IMG/VR virus record: IMGVR_UViG_3300047483_000184 | Coordinates: 1 to 55,015 of that record | DNA: 55,015 nt | Direction: 5' to 3' (one strand) | Source of the DNA: a virus | Shown: piece by piece, positions 1-7,761 of the stretch | Layout: each line of letters opens with the position of its first letter | How positions within the stretch are numbered: the first letter of the stretch is position 1 | Translations under genes and position numbers: made by a program | Notes under the pieces: model-generated | Told to the model about the DNA's origin: nothing | Databases searched by the model: none | Seen by the model: the letters and a program-made list of their open reading frames with translations, nothing else

Positions 1-830
1 GGTTTCATACCAATTCTTTGCAATGAATTGTTAAATCTGTTTTGAATAAACTGTTGAATTGTGTTTTTTGATAGGAAACTTAATTCACCTTTCTCAAAGA
101 TCCAGTCTAAAATTTTACATTCGGCAATATAAGCTTTCTTACATGCGGAATCAATCAATTGTTCAAACTCTTCGTCGAACCACTCTGGATTTTCTTCTTT
201 GATAATATTAATAAGTTCTGAACCAAAATTACCATGAATTTCTTCTTCTTTTGAAGTAGCTTCAACTACATTTGAGATACCTTTAAATAGGTTTTTCTCT
301 TTATTGAAACTCATCATGATTAAGAATTGACTAAATAAACTCACATGTTCAATGAATAAAGAGAACAAAAGTACTGACTTTGTGTACATTTTATTGTCTT
401 TACTTCTTGTACCGTCTAGATATTTACTTAAATATGCAATTCTATCTTTAATTGCTGGAATTTCTACAACGCTTTGGAATTCTTCTTCAAGTCCTAAAAC
501 TCTTAATAATTGAGCGTATGCATCTTTATGTCTTACTTCTGATTCTGCAAATGTCATACCAACATCTCCAATTTCAGTAATTGGCATTCTCTTATAAAGA
601 TCTGCCCAAAATGTTTTAACGTTAACTTCAATTTGCGCAATAGCTAACATAGAACGTTTGATAACTTCTCTTTCGTTTTCGTCAATTTTAGTTTTAAAAT
701 CATCAATATCAGTTGTGAAGTTAAATTCAGTATGGATCCAATATGAGTGTCTAATTGCATCCTTATACGCTAGTAATGAAGGGTATTCGTATGGTAAAAT
801 ATTTACTCTTTTTTGAAAAATATTGCTCAT
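1..830 (-). CDS. nrdB: Ribonucleotide reductase small subunit (NrdB), 3' part cut by window edge
   Basis: Class I ribonucleotide reductase beta chain, which houses the dimetal/tyrosyl radical needed by NrdA to make dNTPs. Read from the sequence: start ATG at 830, open to the left edge (276 codons visible, no stop). The first metal/radical motif AESEVRHKDAY gives ligands Glu98 and His101 and radical Tyr105; a second motif EEEIHG follows further on. The position of the usual first Asp ligand appears to be occupied by Glu68 in the stretch AQIEVNV. The overall sequence looks like Bacteroidetes NrdB proteins. It lies 56 bases downstream of the polymerase fragment, with a promoter-like AATATATAA 27 bases before the start. 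The family call is secure; the Asp-to-Glu assignment is an alignment by eye. Confidence 0.93.
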   Translation of the reverse strand, partial: MSNIFQKRVNILPYEYPSLLAYKDAIRHSYWIHTEFNFTTDIDDFKTKIDENEREVIKRSMLAIAQIEVNVKTFWADLYKRMPITEIGDVGMTFAESEVRHKDAYAQLLRVLGLEEEFQSVVEIPAIKDRIAYLSKYLDGTRSKDNKMYTKSVLLFSLFIEHVSLFSQFLIMMSFNKEKNLFKGISNVVEATSKEEEIHGNFGSELINIIKEENPEWFDEEFEQLIDSACKKAYIAECKILDWIFEKGELSFLSKNTIQQFIQNRFNNSLQRIGMK

Positions 831-856
831 GTTCTGTAATTTTTTTTTAGTGTTAG

Positions 857-865
857 TTATATATT
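857..865 (-). promoter_or_regulatory. Putative promoter motif upstream of nrdB
   Basis: Minus-strand AATATATAA lies 27 bases before the nrdB start in the only gap (831-886) between the polymerase fragment and nrdB. It fits the recurring motif with core ATA(A/T)ATA. AT-rich DNA makes chance matches easy. Confidence 0.3.
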
Positions 866-886
866 ATTGTTAAAAATTATATGAGC

Positions 887-2305
887 TTATTGACCTGCTT
901 TTTCAAGTGCTTTTATTTTCTTTTTTAACTCTTCTGCTTTGTGGAAATACTCATAAGACATACCCTTGTATTCCTTTCTTTGCGAATAAAGATCTGATAA
1001 TATTTTTTTAAGAATAGAATCTTCGTTCTTGTACACTACACCGTTTTCACAAACAATAACATTTTTATCTTTGCGTCGTTCTTCTATTTTAGAAGATGGT
1101 ACTTTTTCAATGAATGCATCTGGTGAAACATTAAACTGTCTCATGATCGATGGATATAGTGAAGCGTAGTCAAATGCACTTACTCCTTCATAGAAACCAA
1201 CAATAGGTTCTTTAACGAAAGCTCCAGCAAATTGACCTTCTTTTTTATTATCTTCTCTGGCTTCAGTTCCGATACGTTTACCTTCAGAAGCAATCTTTCT
1301 GGCAATTAATGCTTCGGTTACAGCTACTGGTGAAGCTGCTTTATATAAAGGCATTTTTGTAATAGACGCCAAAGTAATAAGTACATCCATTGATTTTAGT
1401 TTTTTATCAATATAATAAACTAAGATGGAGTCAATTACGTTATAATAGATGTATTTGGTAAAGTTGTCTCTGTATAAATCTTGTAAAGATCCTGTGAATT
1501 TAATCTTATTTGTACCTAATACTTGACTAGAAACATAATCCAAAGAGTTTGATTCTTTAACCTTAACCGATCTATCATACTTGTCATATAATTGCATGTA
1601 ATCCAGAATTCCCATGTGTAATGGTCTACTGTCTTCTGGATCTAATGAGCCTGTTCTGGACGAACCAACTATATCGATCTGTAAATGCTTACATCGATTT
1701 ACAATGTACTGCCAGTCATAGTTGATGAAGTTCCAGCCTGTCATCATAGGAAACTTAGGCATGAATTTATAAACAAAAGTATAAACCATGTCATACTCTG
1801 TTTTAAATTTAATATATTGAAAGGTCCACTCATCACCGAATTTTTTCATGTATTCGTTAGTGTCATCTTCAATCTTTTTAATTTTGTCTGACTCTAAGTC
1901 TTCTAAACCTAATACAATTACCTTTTTGTCAGGCGTAACAATTGAAAATGCTAGAATTCTTGATTTAGCTTCTTCAGCTTTTGGGAAACCATCGACGATT
2001 TCAGTTTCAATATCGACAAAATATGTTCTAGGTGAATTGTATTCATAAATGATTTCTTTATCCTTTTCAGGTAAACCATCCATGAAATACACTAATGAAA
2101 ATTTATTAAATTGTCTAGCTTGTGAAAGCTTCACTGAACGTCCATCCCAGTTTTTAAAATCTCTACTGGCACCAGCCTCTTTAGGATCGCAAACATACCA
2201 ATTTTTAAATTGAGTAATTGGATAACGTTTAAAATCTACAGATCCTTCTTTATTGAAATATGATACAATAATTTCTTTCTCTCTTTGTTCAATGTCTAAT
2301 AGCAT
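887..2305 (-). CDS. 43: DNA polymerase family B, N-terminal exonuclease and partial palm (split gp43)
   Basis: N-terminal portion of a T4 gp43-type replicative polymerase, 472 residues against about 900 in T4. Seen: Exo I FVDIETE (Asp98, Glu100), Exo II GWNFINYDWQ (Asn192, Asp197), Exo III YNVIDS (Asp292) and polymerase motif A FDYASLYPS (Asp379). The protein stops shortly after the QRKEYKG segment, before the fingers motif B (KxxxNSxYG) and motif C (DTDS), so alone it cannot polymerise. The other part is not in this window. An in-frame ATG at 2380 exists, but the ATG at 2305, one base after the stop of the upstream gene, avoids a 74-base overlap. Split gene 43 is known from some T4-like phages of Aeromonas. 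Confidence 0.9.
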   Translation of the reverse strand: MLLDIEQREKEIIVSYFNKEGSVDFKRYPITQFKNWYVCDPKEAGASRDFKNWDGRSVKLSQARQFNKFSLVYFMDGLPEKDKEIIYEYNSPRTYFVDIETEIVDGFPKAEEAKSRILAFSIVTPDKKVIVLGLEDLESDKIKKIEDDTNEYMKKFGDEWTFQYIKFKTEYDMVYTFVYKFMPKFPMMTGWNFINYDWQYIVNRCKHLQIDIVGSSRTGSLDPEDSRPLHMGILDYMQLYDKYDRSVKVKESNSLDYVSSQVLGTNKIKFTGSLQDLYRDNFTKYIYYNVIDSILVYYIDKKLKSMDVLITLASITKMPLYKAASPVAVTEALIARKIASEGKRIGTEAREDNKKEGQFAGAFVKEPIVGFYEGVSAFDYASLYPSIMRQFNVSPDAFIEKVPSSKIEERRKDKNVIVCENGVVYKNEDSILKKILSDLYSQRKEYKGMSYEYFHKAEELKKKIKALEKAGQ

Positions 2306-2306
2306 A

Positions 2307-2774
2307 TTAATATCCGCGTTGTTGGCGTGCTTTGTTTTCAGCTGCCTTTGTGAAGTAATAGTTATATGCTGTTTTTGCATCTAAGCCAATAGAAGCTGCG
2401 TAATTGATAAAGAAATGCAGAATGTCAATCCATTCCATGTACAATTCTTTTTTATCGCCTTCAGAAAGATCTGAAACTTTTAAAGTGTCATATTTGGTAA
2501 AGTCTTTTTTCCAGTATTTCCAAACTGCGTTACCGCTGCCATCTTTAATACCACCTAAAGCATCTGTCATTTCGTGAATTTCATCAATTACAGCATGCGT
2601 ATTTACATGCCAAAAATTCATTACTTCGCGAATTGTCATGTCTTCGAATTTGATACCGTAAGTATTTTCTTGCATCTCTTTTTGATGCTCCATTATATCT
2701 GCTAAATGGGTTGTAGATTCATCATAAAAGTCATTAACTTCTAAATCTTTGCATTCGTTGTCTATATTTGCCAT
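2307..2774 (-). CDS. 56: dCTP/dUTP pyrophosphatase, T4 gp56-like
   Basis: All-alpha NTP pyrophosphatase of the dimeric dUTPase/T4 gp56 family, which hydrolyses dCTP and dUTP to monophosphates. The 155-residue protein (T4 gp56 is about 170) has the metal-binding pattern DEIHEMTDALGG (Glu65, Glu68) and EWIDILHFFIN (Glu114, Asp117). It shares the T4-like VWKYWKK segment and the C-terminal signature AENKARQQRGY. In T4 this enzyme keeps dC out of phage DNA and feeds dCMP to hydroxymethylase. It directly precedes the polymerase fragment (one base apart), so both are probably co-translated. Whether dCTP, dUTP or both are substrates cannot be told from sequence. Confidence 0.9.
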   Translation of the reverse strand: MANIDNECKDLEVNDFYDESTTHLADIMEHQKEMQENTYGIKFEDMTIREVMNFWHVNTHAVIDEIHEMTDALGGIKDGSGNAVWKYWKKDFTKYDTLKVSDLSEGDKKELYMEWIDILHFFINYAASIGLDAKTAYNYYFTKAAENKARQQRGY

Positions 2775-2823
2775 ATTCTTATTTTTCAGGTTATATCTAA
2801 AAAGGCTTAATTGTTTCTATGAA

Positions 2824-3930
2824 TTATTTAAAAAATAAATTAGTTTTTAAATCTGACAATGCAGATGCTATAACTTGATGCATATCATAATACTTGTATT
2901 CTGCTAATCTACCACCAAAAAATACAGAATCCGTGTTAATTGCAGCTTGTTTGTATTTTTTATAGATATACATGTTGTGTTCATCGTTGACGGGATAATA
3001 TGGCTCTACGCCTCTTTTATAATCCACCGGATATTCCCAAGACACTAATGTATTTTTTTGATTTTTAAAATTAAAGTGTTTGTGTTCTATGCTTCTAGTG
3101 AATTGAATATCTGCTTCTGTGTAATTAACTACTGCATTGCCCTGAAAATCTGTATTTTCAAAAAAGCGTGTTTGAAATTCAACTGTTTTATATTCTAAGT
3201 CGCCGTATTTGTAATCAAAATATGCATCGATGGGACCTGTGTAAATTATTTTATTAGCTTTAGAATTCCAATAATCTTTATCTTTTAAATAATCTACTTC
3301 TAATTCTATTGAAATTCCGTCTAACATTTTTTCAAACAGACTTGTATAGCCATCGACTGGAATCCCTTGATATTTGTCATTGAAATAATTATTATCCCAC
3401 GTAAAACGAACTGGCAATCTTTTGATTATCGAAGCTGGTAAAAGCTTAGCTGATTTCTTCCATTGTTTTTCAGTGTAACCTTTGATTAATTTTTCATAAA
3501 TATCTGTTCCAACTAAAGCTAATGCTTGCTCTTCTAAATTTGTGATTTCTCCAGTGTATCTTTGTGATTCTATAATTTCTTTAGCTTCTTGTGGTTTTGT
3601 AACACCCCATAATTTATTGAAGGTCCACATTGAAAATGGTAAAGAATACATTTCACCACCGTATTTAGCAAGTGGTGAATTTCTAAAGTTATTAAACTCA
3701 CCGAATTGTTGAATCCATTGCCAAATTGTTTTATCATTGGTATGAAATATATGAGCACCGTATACATGAACGTCAATATCTTCTTCTCTTCTGGTATACG
3801 CATTTCCACCTATGTGATTTCTTTTTTCAATCACAAGTACTTTCTTGCCTAAACGGCTCAGTTCGTATGCACAAACTGAGCCGTAAAATCCTGAGCCAAC
3901 TATTAAATAATCGTAATCTTTGTTATGCAT
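2824..3930 (-). CDS. glf: UDP-galactopyranose mutase
   Basis: Flavoenzyme that interconverts UDP-galactopyranose and UDP-galactofuranose, the donor for galactofuranosyl transfer. The 368-residue length equals the bacterial enzyme (E. coli Glf about 367). Seen: FAD Rossmann motif IVGSGFYGS (residues 10-18), KRNHIGGNAYT, the YGAHIFHTND segment, the central TEKQW and RLPVRFTWDNNYF segments, and the C-terminal FGGRLAEYKYYDMHQVI flavin motif. It looks complete and close to bacterial enzymes, suggesting acquisition from a bacterium. Its start overlaps the end of the GT2 gene by 8 bases, so the two are probably translated together and work in one pathway. The acceptor (phage DNA, virion protein or host glycan) is unknown. 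Confidence 0.96.
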   Translation of the reverse strand: MHNKDYDYLIVGSGFYGSVCAYELSRLGKKVLVIEKRNHIGGNAYTRREEDIDVHVYGAHIFHTNDKTIWQWIQQFGEFNNFRNSPLAKYGGEMYSLPFSMWTFNKLWGVTKPQEAKEIIESQRYTGEITNLEEQALALVGTDIYEKLIKGYTEKQWKKSAKLLPASIIKRLPVRFTWDNNYFNDKYQGIPVDGYTSLFEKMLDGISIELEVDYLKDKDYWNSKANKIIYTGPIDAYFDYKYGDLEYKTVEFQTRFFENTDFQGNAVVNYTEADIQFTRSIEHKHFNFKNQKNTLVSWEYPVDYKRGVEPYYPVNDEHNMYIYKKYKQAAINTDSVFFGGRLAEYKYYDMHQVIASALSDLKTNLFFK

Positions 3931-5071
3931 TTTCTAATTTAGCTTCTAAATTTTTAAAATGATTTAGATTATCTATAAGTCTTGGTTTTGCGTGTTCAAA
4001 TTCTGGATCATTGATGATTTCGTTTATTAATTTAACGCCTTCGTCAACTCTATTAGTCCAAAAACAAGCAACTGATAATTCATCATTGATATATTTACCA
4101 TAACACGTTGCGTTTACAAATAGTAGATATTTGCTTTGCGCATATTTTAAAGAAATTTTCTTAGCTCTACTTAGATAATCATAAGCTAAAGTATGATTTC
4201 CAATTTTATTCAGATAAAGACCTAAATAATAATAAGGTTCGGCTCTATCTGGTGAAAGCGTTATAGCCGTATTCATTTCATCTACAATTAAATTAGGATC
4301 TGAATCTGGCAAAGCCATCAAACATCTAGAAATTCTCATTTGTGCTTCAAATCTTTCTTCACTCCAAGTATCTTTTAATCTTGTATAAAGTCTATTCCAT
4401 TGTAAACCTTCTAACATCATATTAGAATCCATATAACTTTGTGCACAATAGAAAGCTGATCTATGATTTAATCCATCTGGGTCAAAGGCTAATGTATCAA
4501 AGAATTGTTTCTTTAATCTTTCAGCATCGTAAAAATACTTCTTAGGATCAAATGCTCTTGAACCAACAGGATCACAAATAACCCAACCTCTGGTTGATAA
4601 ATCTCCAGTGGAATAATTAGGTCTGTCAATACACTTAATAATCGTATGAGCAGTTCCACAGAATTTCCAACGCAATCTATTATTATAAACAACAGTAGCT
4701 TTATATGTTGCACTACCACGTTTCATTGTCATATAATAACAATCTTCGCCAGCATCTTCATTAGTAAAACTAAAATCACCTGCTAAAATATCATCAGCGT
4801 CTAAATGTAATACGTAATCTGTTTTATCTTTAACGTATTCCATCATTAAATTCTTGTTCTTGTCAAATCCAAACCATTCATCATTATGAATTTCTCCTGG
4901 AATACCAGTACGATCCATAAATTCTCGAACGATTTCTAAAGTTCTATCAGTAGAACCATTATCGGCAACTACAAGATAATCAATATAAGGCGCAACTGCG
5001 TCAAGTACTTGTCCGATGACATGTTCTTCATTTTTACACATAGTTGCAAATGCAAGTGTTGGTCTGTTCAT
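3923..5071 (-). CDS. Family 2 glycosyltransferase with TPR-like C-terminus
   Basis: GT-A fold glycosyltransferase. Seen: N-terminal ATMCKNEEHVIGQVLDA, the nucleotide-sugar binding VVADNGSTDRT, and the metal-binding DxD in LHLDADD (Asp91, Asp93). The C-terminal half (about 200-380) is helical with tetratricopeptide-like spacing (for example EPYYYLGLYLNKIGN, then a similar helix pair). The 382-residue protein resembles bacterial SunS/WaaE-type GT2 proteins with TPR tails. It overlaps glf by 8 bases, so UDP-galactofuranose is a plausible donor (inference). The acceptor cannot be read from the sequence; DNA base, virion protein and surface glycan are all possible. Confidence 0.88.
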   Translation of the reverse strand: MNRPTLAFATMCKNEEHVIGQVLDAVAPYIDYLVVADNGSTDRTLEIVREFMDRTGIPGEIHNDEWFGFDKNKNLMMEYVKDKTDYVLHLDADDILAGDFSFTNEDAGEDCYYMTMKRGSATYKATVVYNNRLRWKFCGTAHTIIKCIDRPNYSTGDLSTRGWVICDPVGSRAFDPKKYFYDAERLKKQFFDTLAFDPDGLNHRSAFYCAQSYMDSNMMLEGLQWNRLYTRLKDTWSEERFEAQMRISRCLMALPDSDPNLIVDEMNTAITLSPDRAEPYYYLGLYLNKIGNHTLAYDYLSRAKKISLKYAQSKYLLFVNATCYGKYINDELSVACFWTNRVDEGVKLINEIINDPEFEHAKPRLIDNLNHFKNLEAKLENA

Positions 5072-5078
5072 AATTTTA

Positions 5079-5972
5079 TTATTTTACGTCTATGATTTCG
5101 CCCCATTCTCTTTGGGCATTGATTGATTGTTTAGTGTCTTCATTTTCTGGCTTAGGATTTCCACCGACATTCCAAAACCAAGAACCTGGACTTCCATTCT
5201 TAAGCATTAATTCCCAAGCTTTTGCATCATAATTTAATGCACTTGGAAATGGTGGTTCAAATTCAGTTGCAACATTTTGACTAAATTCTTTTGGATGTGA
5301 CCATATTGTTGCTCGACCTCTTTCGCCCGCTTTAATATTTCTAGCTACTGCAACACCATTAAACTCTGCGTTTGGCCATGCGATTTGTAAAGCTCTTCCT
5401 AAAACTCCAGTTGAAATAGCGTGCCAAACTTCTTTAGGTTCTCCGTGAGTTTGAGCTAAGTCATAAGCTACTTTAACTGCAGCTGCTGTAACTAATTCGT
5501 GTCTTAAACCAAGCGGTATAAAAAAGCCATTGTTTTCTTTGGCCCAATCAGCTGCAATTTTATTAAGATTTGGCATAGCAGCGATTCTACGAAATTTCAT
5601 ATCTGCACCTCTTTCAATACAAATTGCTTGGTGATCTGAAATTTCTTTTTGACTTGGACTAAAAAGAACTAATTTTTTGTTGTATTTCTCAGCTAAATAT
5701 GCCAATGAAATTCCAGCAAAACCATATCTTGGTTGTACATAAACTAAAGTATCTGATTGACATGTTGAAACTAAAATATCACCGAAGCGACACTTAGAAC
5801 CAAAGCCCATTAAATCTTCTCTAACTACATTAAAGCCATCGTGTTCTTTTACTATAGGAGCTGGAAATGGATCTTGCCAATCTCCTGCTAATTCTAGCCA
5901 AGCATCTCTGTTTGGGTAAGCTAAATTTAAGTCTTGATTAAAATTGCTTGTTGTATGATTATTATGTGACAT
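5079..5972 (-). CDS. PLP-dependent fold-type II enzyme (ACC deaminase/cysteine desulfhydrase-like)
   Basis: 297-residue protein of the tryptophan synthase beta superfamily. Seen: probable Schiff-base lysine in GFGSKCRFGD (Lys60), a QPRYGFAGISLAYLA segment where family members position PLP, and a glycine-rich phosphate-binding loop STGVLGRALQ near residues 187-196. This resembles the 1-aminocyclopropane-1-carboxylate deaminase/D-cysteine desulfhydrase branch, but the substrate is unknown. PLP enzymes occur in published phage DNA-hypermodification loci (Iyer and Aravind group), where they are thought to act on amino-acid adducts. It sits 7 bases upstream of the GT2 gene and directly abuts the homing endonuclease gene (TAA then ATG). 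Confidence 0.8.
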   Translation of the reverse strand: MSHNNHTTSNFNQDLNLAYPNRDAWLELAGDWQDPFPAPIVKEHDGFNVVREDLMGFGSKCRFGDILVSTCQSDTLVYVQPRYGFAGISLAYLAEKYNKKLVLFSPSQKEISDHQAICIERGADMKFRRIAAMPNLNKIAADWAKENNGFFIPLGLRHELVTAAAVKVAYDLAQTHGEPKEVWHAISTGVLGRALQIAWPNAEFNGVAVARNIKAGERGRATIWSHPKEFSQNVATEFEPPFPSALNYDAKAWELMLKNGSPGSWFWNVGGNPKPENEDTKQSINAQREWGEIIDVK

Positions 5973-6572
5973 TTAATCTTTTTTAAGTTTACAATTATCG
6001 AAATGCCATCTTTTGACATTTGCAGGTTTACCTATAAATTCACAATGAGGACATTGTATATTTTTTCTTTTTTTAAAGCTTTCTTTCATATTCGCAATAT
6101 GCGCTTCACTCTTTGGTCCTTTTTTATTAGATGAATCTTTATTAGGCTTTCTAAGTTTATTCAAATGTTCTTGCGTAAAAATTCTATCTTTCAGTGCTTC
6201 AGATTGTTTTCTTTTGGTTTCATCACTATGTTTTTTACCTTTCATTCCACTTGAACCGCCCAAATGATGTTGTCTAATTTTTTCTCTAACTTCATTTGTA
6301 AATATTATTTCTGAGCCTCTTGCATTATTATAGAATTCATCTGATTTTAAATCTATTTCTTTTAATATTCTTTGTTCTATAACTAAACAAGCTTCTGTAG
6401 TTCCTTCAGCTAATATTCTTCTTTGCCATTTCATATTTGGATTTTTAAAATCTTCCCAAAATATAGAACTAGAAGATGAACAAATATATCCATCGTCTTT
6501 TGAACCTTTATGATAACCAATATATTTTTTATTATTAGTTAAATTTATCCACTCGTATACAAATGCTTCCAT
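5973..6572 (-). CDS. GIY-YIG homing endonuclease with NUMOD3 motifs
   Basis: 199-residue free-standing homing endonuclease like T4 Seg proteins. Seen: a GIY-YIG core in variant form (FVYEWINLTNNKKYIGYHKG, residues 4-23), catalytic-region Arg/Glu in KWQRRIL and VIEQRILKEI, and a DNA-binding NUMOD3-type repeat GMKGKKHSDETKRKQSEA. At the C-terminus is a probable zinc finger (CPHC, then H and C about 15-19 residues later). Such genes spread by cutting related phages that lack them. It interrupts an otherwise tightly overlapping operon and has a 61-base upstream gap with its own promoter-like motif, both consistent with a late insertion. Confidence 0.88.
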   Translation of the reverse strand: MEAFVYEWINLTNNKKYIGYHKGSKDDGYICSSSSSIFWEDFKNPNMKWQRRILAEGTTEACLVIEQRILKEIDLKSDEFYNNARGSEIIFTNEVREKIRQHHLGGSSGMKGKKHSDETKRKQSEALKDRIFTQEHLNKLRKPNKDSSNKKGPKSEAHIANMKESFKKRKNIQCPHCEFIGKPANVKRWHFDNCKLKKD

Positions 6573-6595
6573 TGTAATTATTAAACTTGTTTATT

Positions 6596-6604
6596 CTATA
6601 TATC
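6596..6604 (-). promoter_or_regulatory. Putative promoter motif upstream of the homing endonuclease
   Basis: Minus-strand GATATATAG, 24 bases before the start at 6572 and inside the 61-base gap 6573-6633. Matches the recurring core ATA(A/T)ATA. No -35 element is evident. Confidence 0.35.
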
Positions 6605-6633
6605 TATAATTTATGTAGAAAAAACATGTTTTA

Positions 6634-7761
6634 TTAAATGATTATATCTGGATAACTGGGTCTCCAAAGATGTTGTGTTGTTGTTGCATTAAGAATAACA
6701 TTTCCATCCGGGTGTTTAGCTAGATTAAAATCAGCGGGAAATATCCACGTATAAGGTATTCTCTTTGTTGGTGATTTAACGCCATGTGAAATTGCAATAT
6801 GTTTATACATGAAGCATGCTTTATCTTCTATATTTAACCATTTTTGACTAGTCATTGGATTCTTAGGATGATTAACTAAAGTTTCCATTTGTTCTAGCCA
6901 CAGCTCAGCATATTTATTCTCGGCAATAAACTCACCATTTTTACCAATTGTGTATTTGACTTTACCATTAACATTGGGTCCACTAAAAATCTGTTGCATA
7001 CCATCAAAGTGTCCAGTTCCACCATATAAAGGTGTTTCTGGGTCTATTAGGTGCGGATAAGCCATGGCTAAATATCTAGCTGCATTTTTACATGGATATA
7101 AAGGACTTCTAAAATTTTGGTCTTCTTTAAAATACTTTTCCATGATTTTAGCAAATTCCATCATTGTATATGGTCTGTCTAAATTCTCTAGAACATGTGA
7201 CATTTTTTCTGCTGCTCTTTTTGGACCCCATAGAAGCCACTCTTTAACGTCAGTGCCCTTTGGATAGTATATCTGAAACAAATCATTACGTGCGTGTCTA
7301 TTGTCTTTAAAATGCTTTTTGAGAGCTTCTTCACCTTCATTAATCAACATAGTTAAAGTTCCCCAGTGTTCGTTAGTAAATGAAAATACTAAAGTATACC
7401 AAAGTCTTTTCATTGGATCTGTAACATCTTTCATTAAATCACAAAATGGGTGTTCATGCCAGTGTAATCTGTGTGAAAATATCTGATAGTCTTCCGCTAA
7501 TAATTTGTCTTGTCTTTTGTCAAAGGCTTCACAAAACTCAAAGAATTTATCAAAACGTTCTTCTTGAGTCCAATCTTTCATCCAAGATTCGATAGGCTTG
7601 CCATTTTTCATTTTAACATCAGCCGTATTTGGATATTCAATATTTGTATAATGAACGCCTTCATCTTCAAACAATGATTCTGCTTGTTGATATTTCTTTT
7701 TAGACTTCGGCAATTCACATGCATCTGGTCTTATAAAATCTTCTGCTAATAGAGTATTCAT
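6634..7761 (-). CDS. Conserved phage protein, possibly thymine-hypermodification (aGPT-pyrophosphorylase-like) partner
   Basis: 375-residue soluble protein with no motif I recognise securely. It is rich in aromatic residues and histidines (SHRLHWHEHPFCD near residue 98), has TNEHWGTLTMLINEG and a segment FRSPLYPCKNAARYLAMAYP. It follows the next gene with a one-base TAATG overlap, so it is translationally coupled to it. Context (PLP enzyme, thioredoxin, a DUF6378 protein) suggests that it belongs to a DNA base-modification pathway, perhaps as one of the alpha-glutamyl/putrescinyl thymine pyrophosphorylase families. That is inference from neighbours and a general resemblance, not a demonstrated homology. 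Confidence 0.4.
   Translation of the reverse strand: MNTLLAEDFIRPDACELPKSKKKYQQAESLFEDEGVHYTNIEYPNTADVKMKNGKPIESWMKDWTQEERFDKFFEFCEAFDKRQDKLLAEDYQIFSHRLHWHEHPFCDLMKDVTDPMKRLWYTLVFSFTNEHWGTLTMLINEGEEALKKHFKDNRHARNDLFQIYYPKGTDVKEWLLWGPKRAAEKMSHVLENLDRPYTMMEFAKIMEKYFKEDQNFRSPLYPCKNAARYLAMAYPHLIDPETPLYGGTGHFDGMQQIFSGPNVNGKVKYTIGKNGEFIAENKYAELWLEQMETLVNHPKNPMTSQKWLNIEDKACFMYKHIAISHGVKSPTKRIPYTWIFPADFNLAKHPDGNVILNATTTQHLWRPSYPDIII

Noticed and set aside
887-920. Split intein at the end of the polymerase fragment
   Set aside because: The end (KIKALEKAGQ) has no Cys/Ser start of an intein N-half or any intein block.
2306-2380. N-terminal extension of the polymerase to the ATG at 2380
   Set aside because: Would overlap the dCTPase gene by 74 bases; the extra 25 residues look unlike a polymerase N-terminus.
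6617-6634. AAAACATGTTTT palindrome as terminator
   Set aside because: Only A/T pairs around CATG, and no T tract of useful length; too weak.
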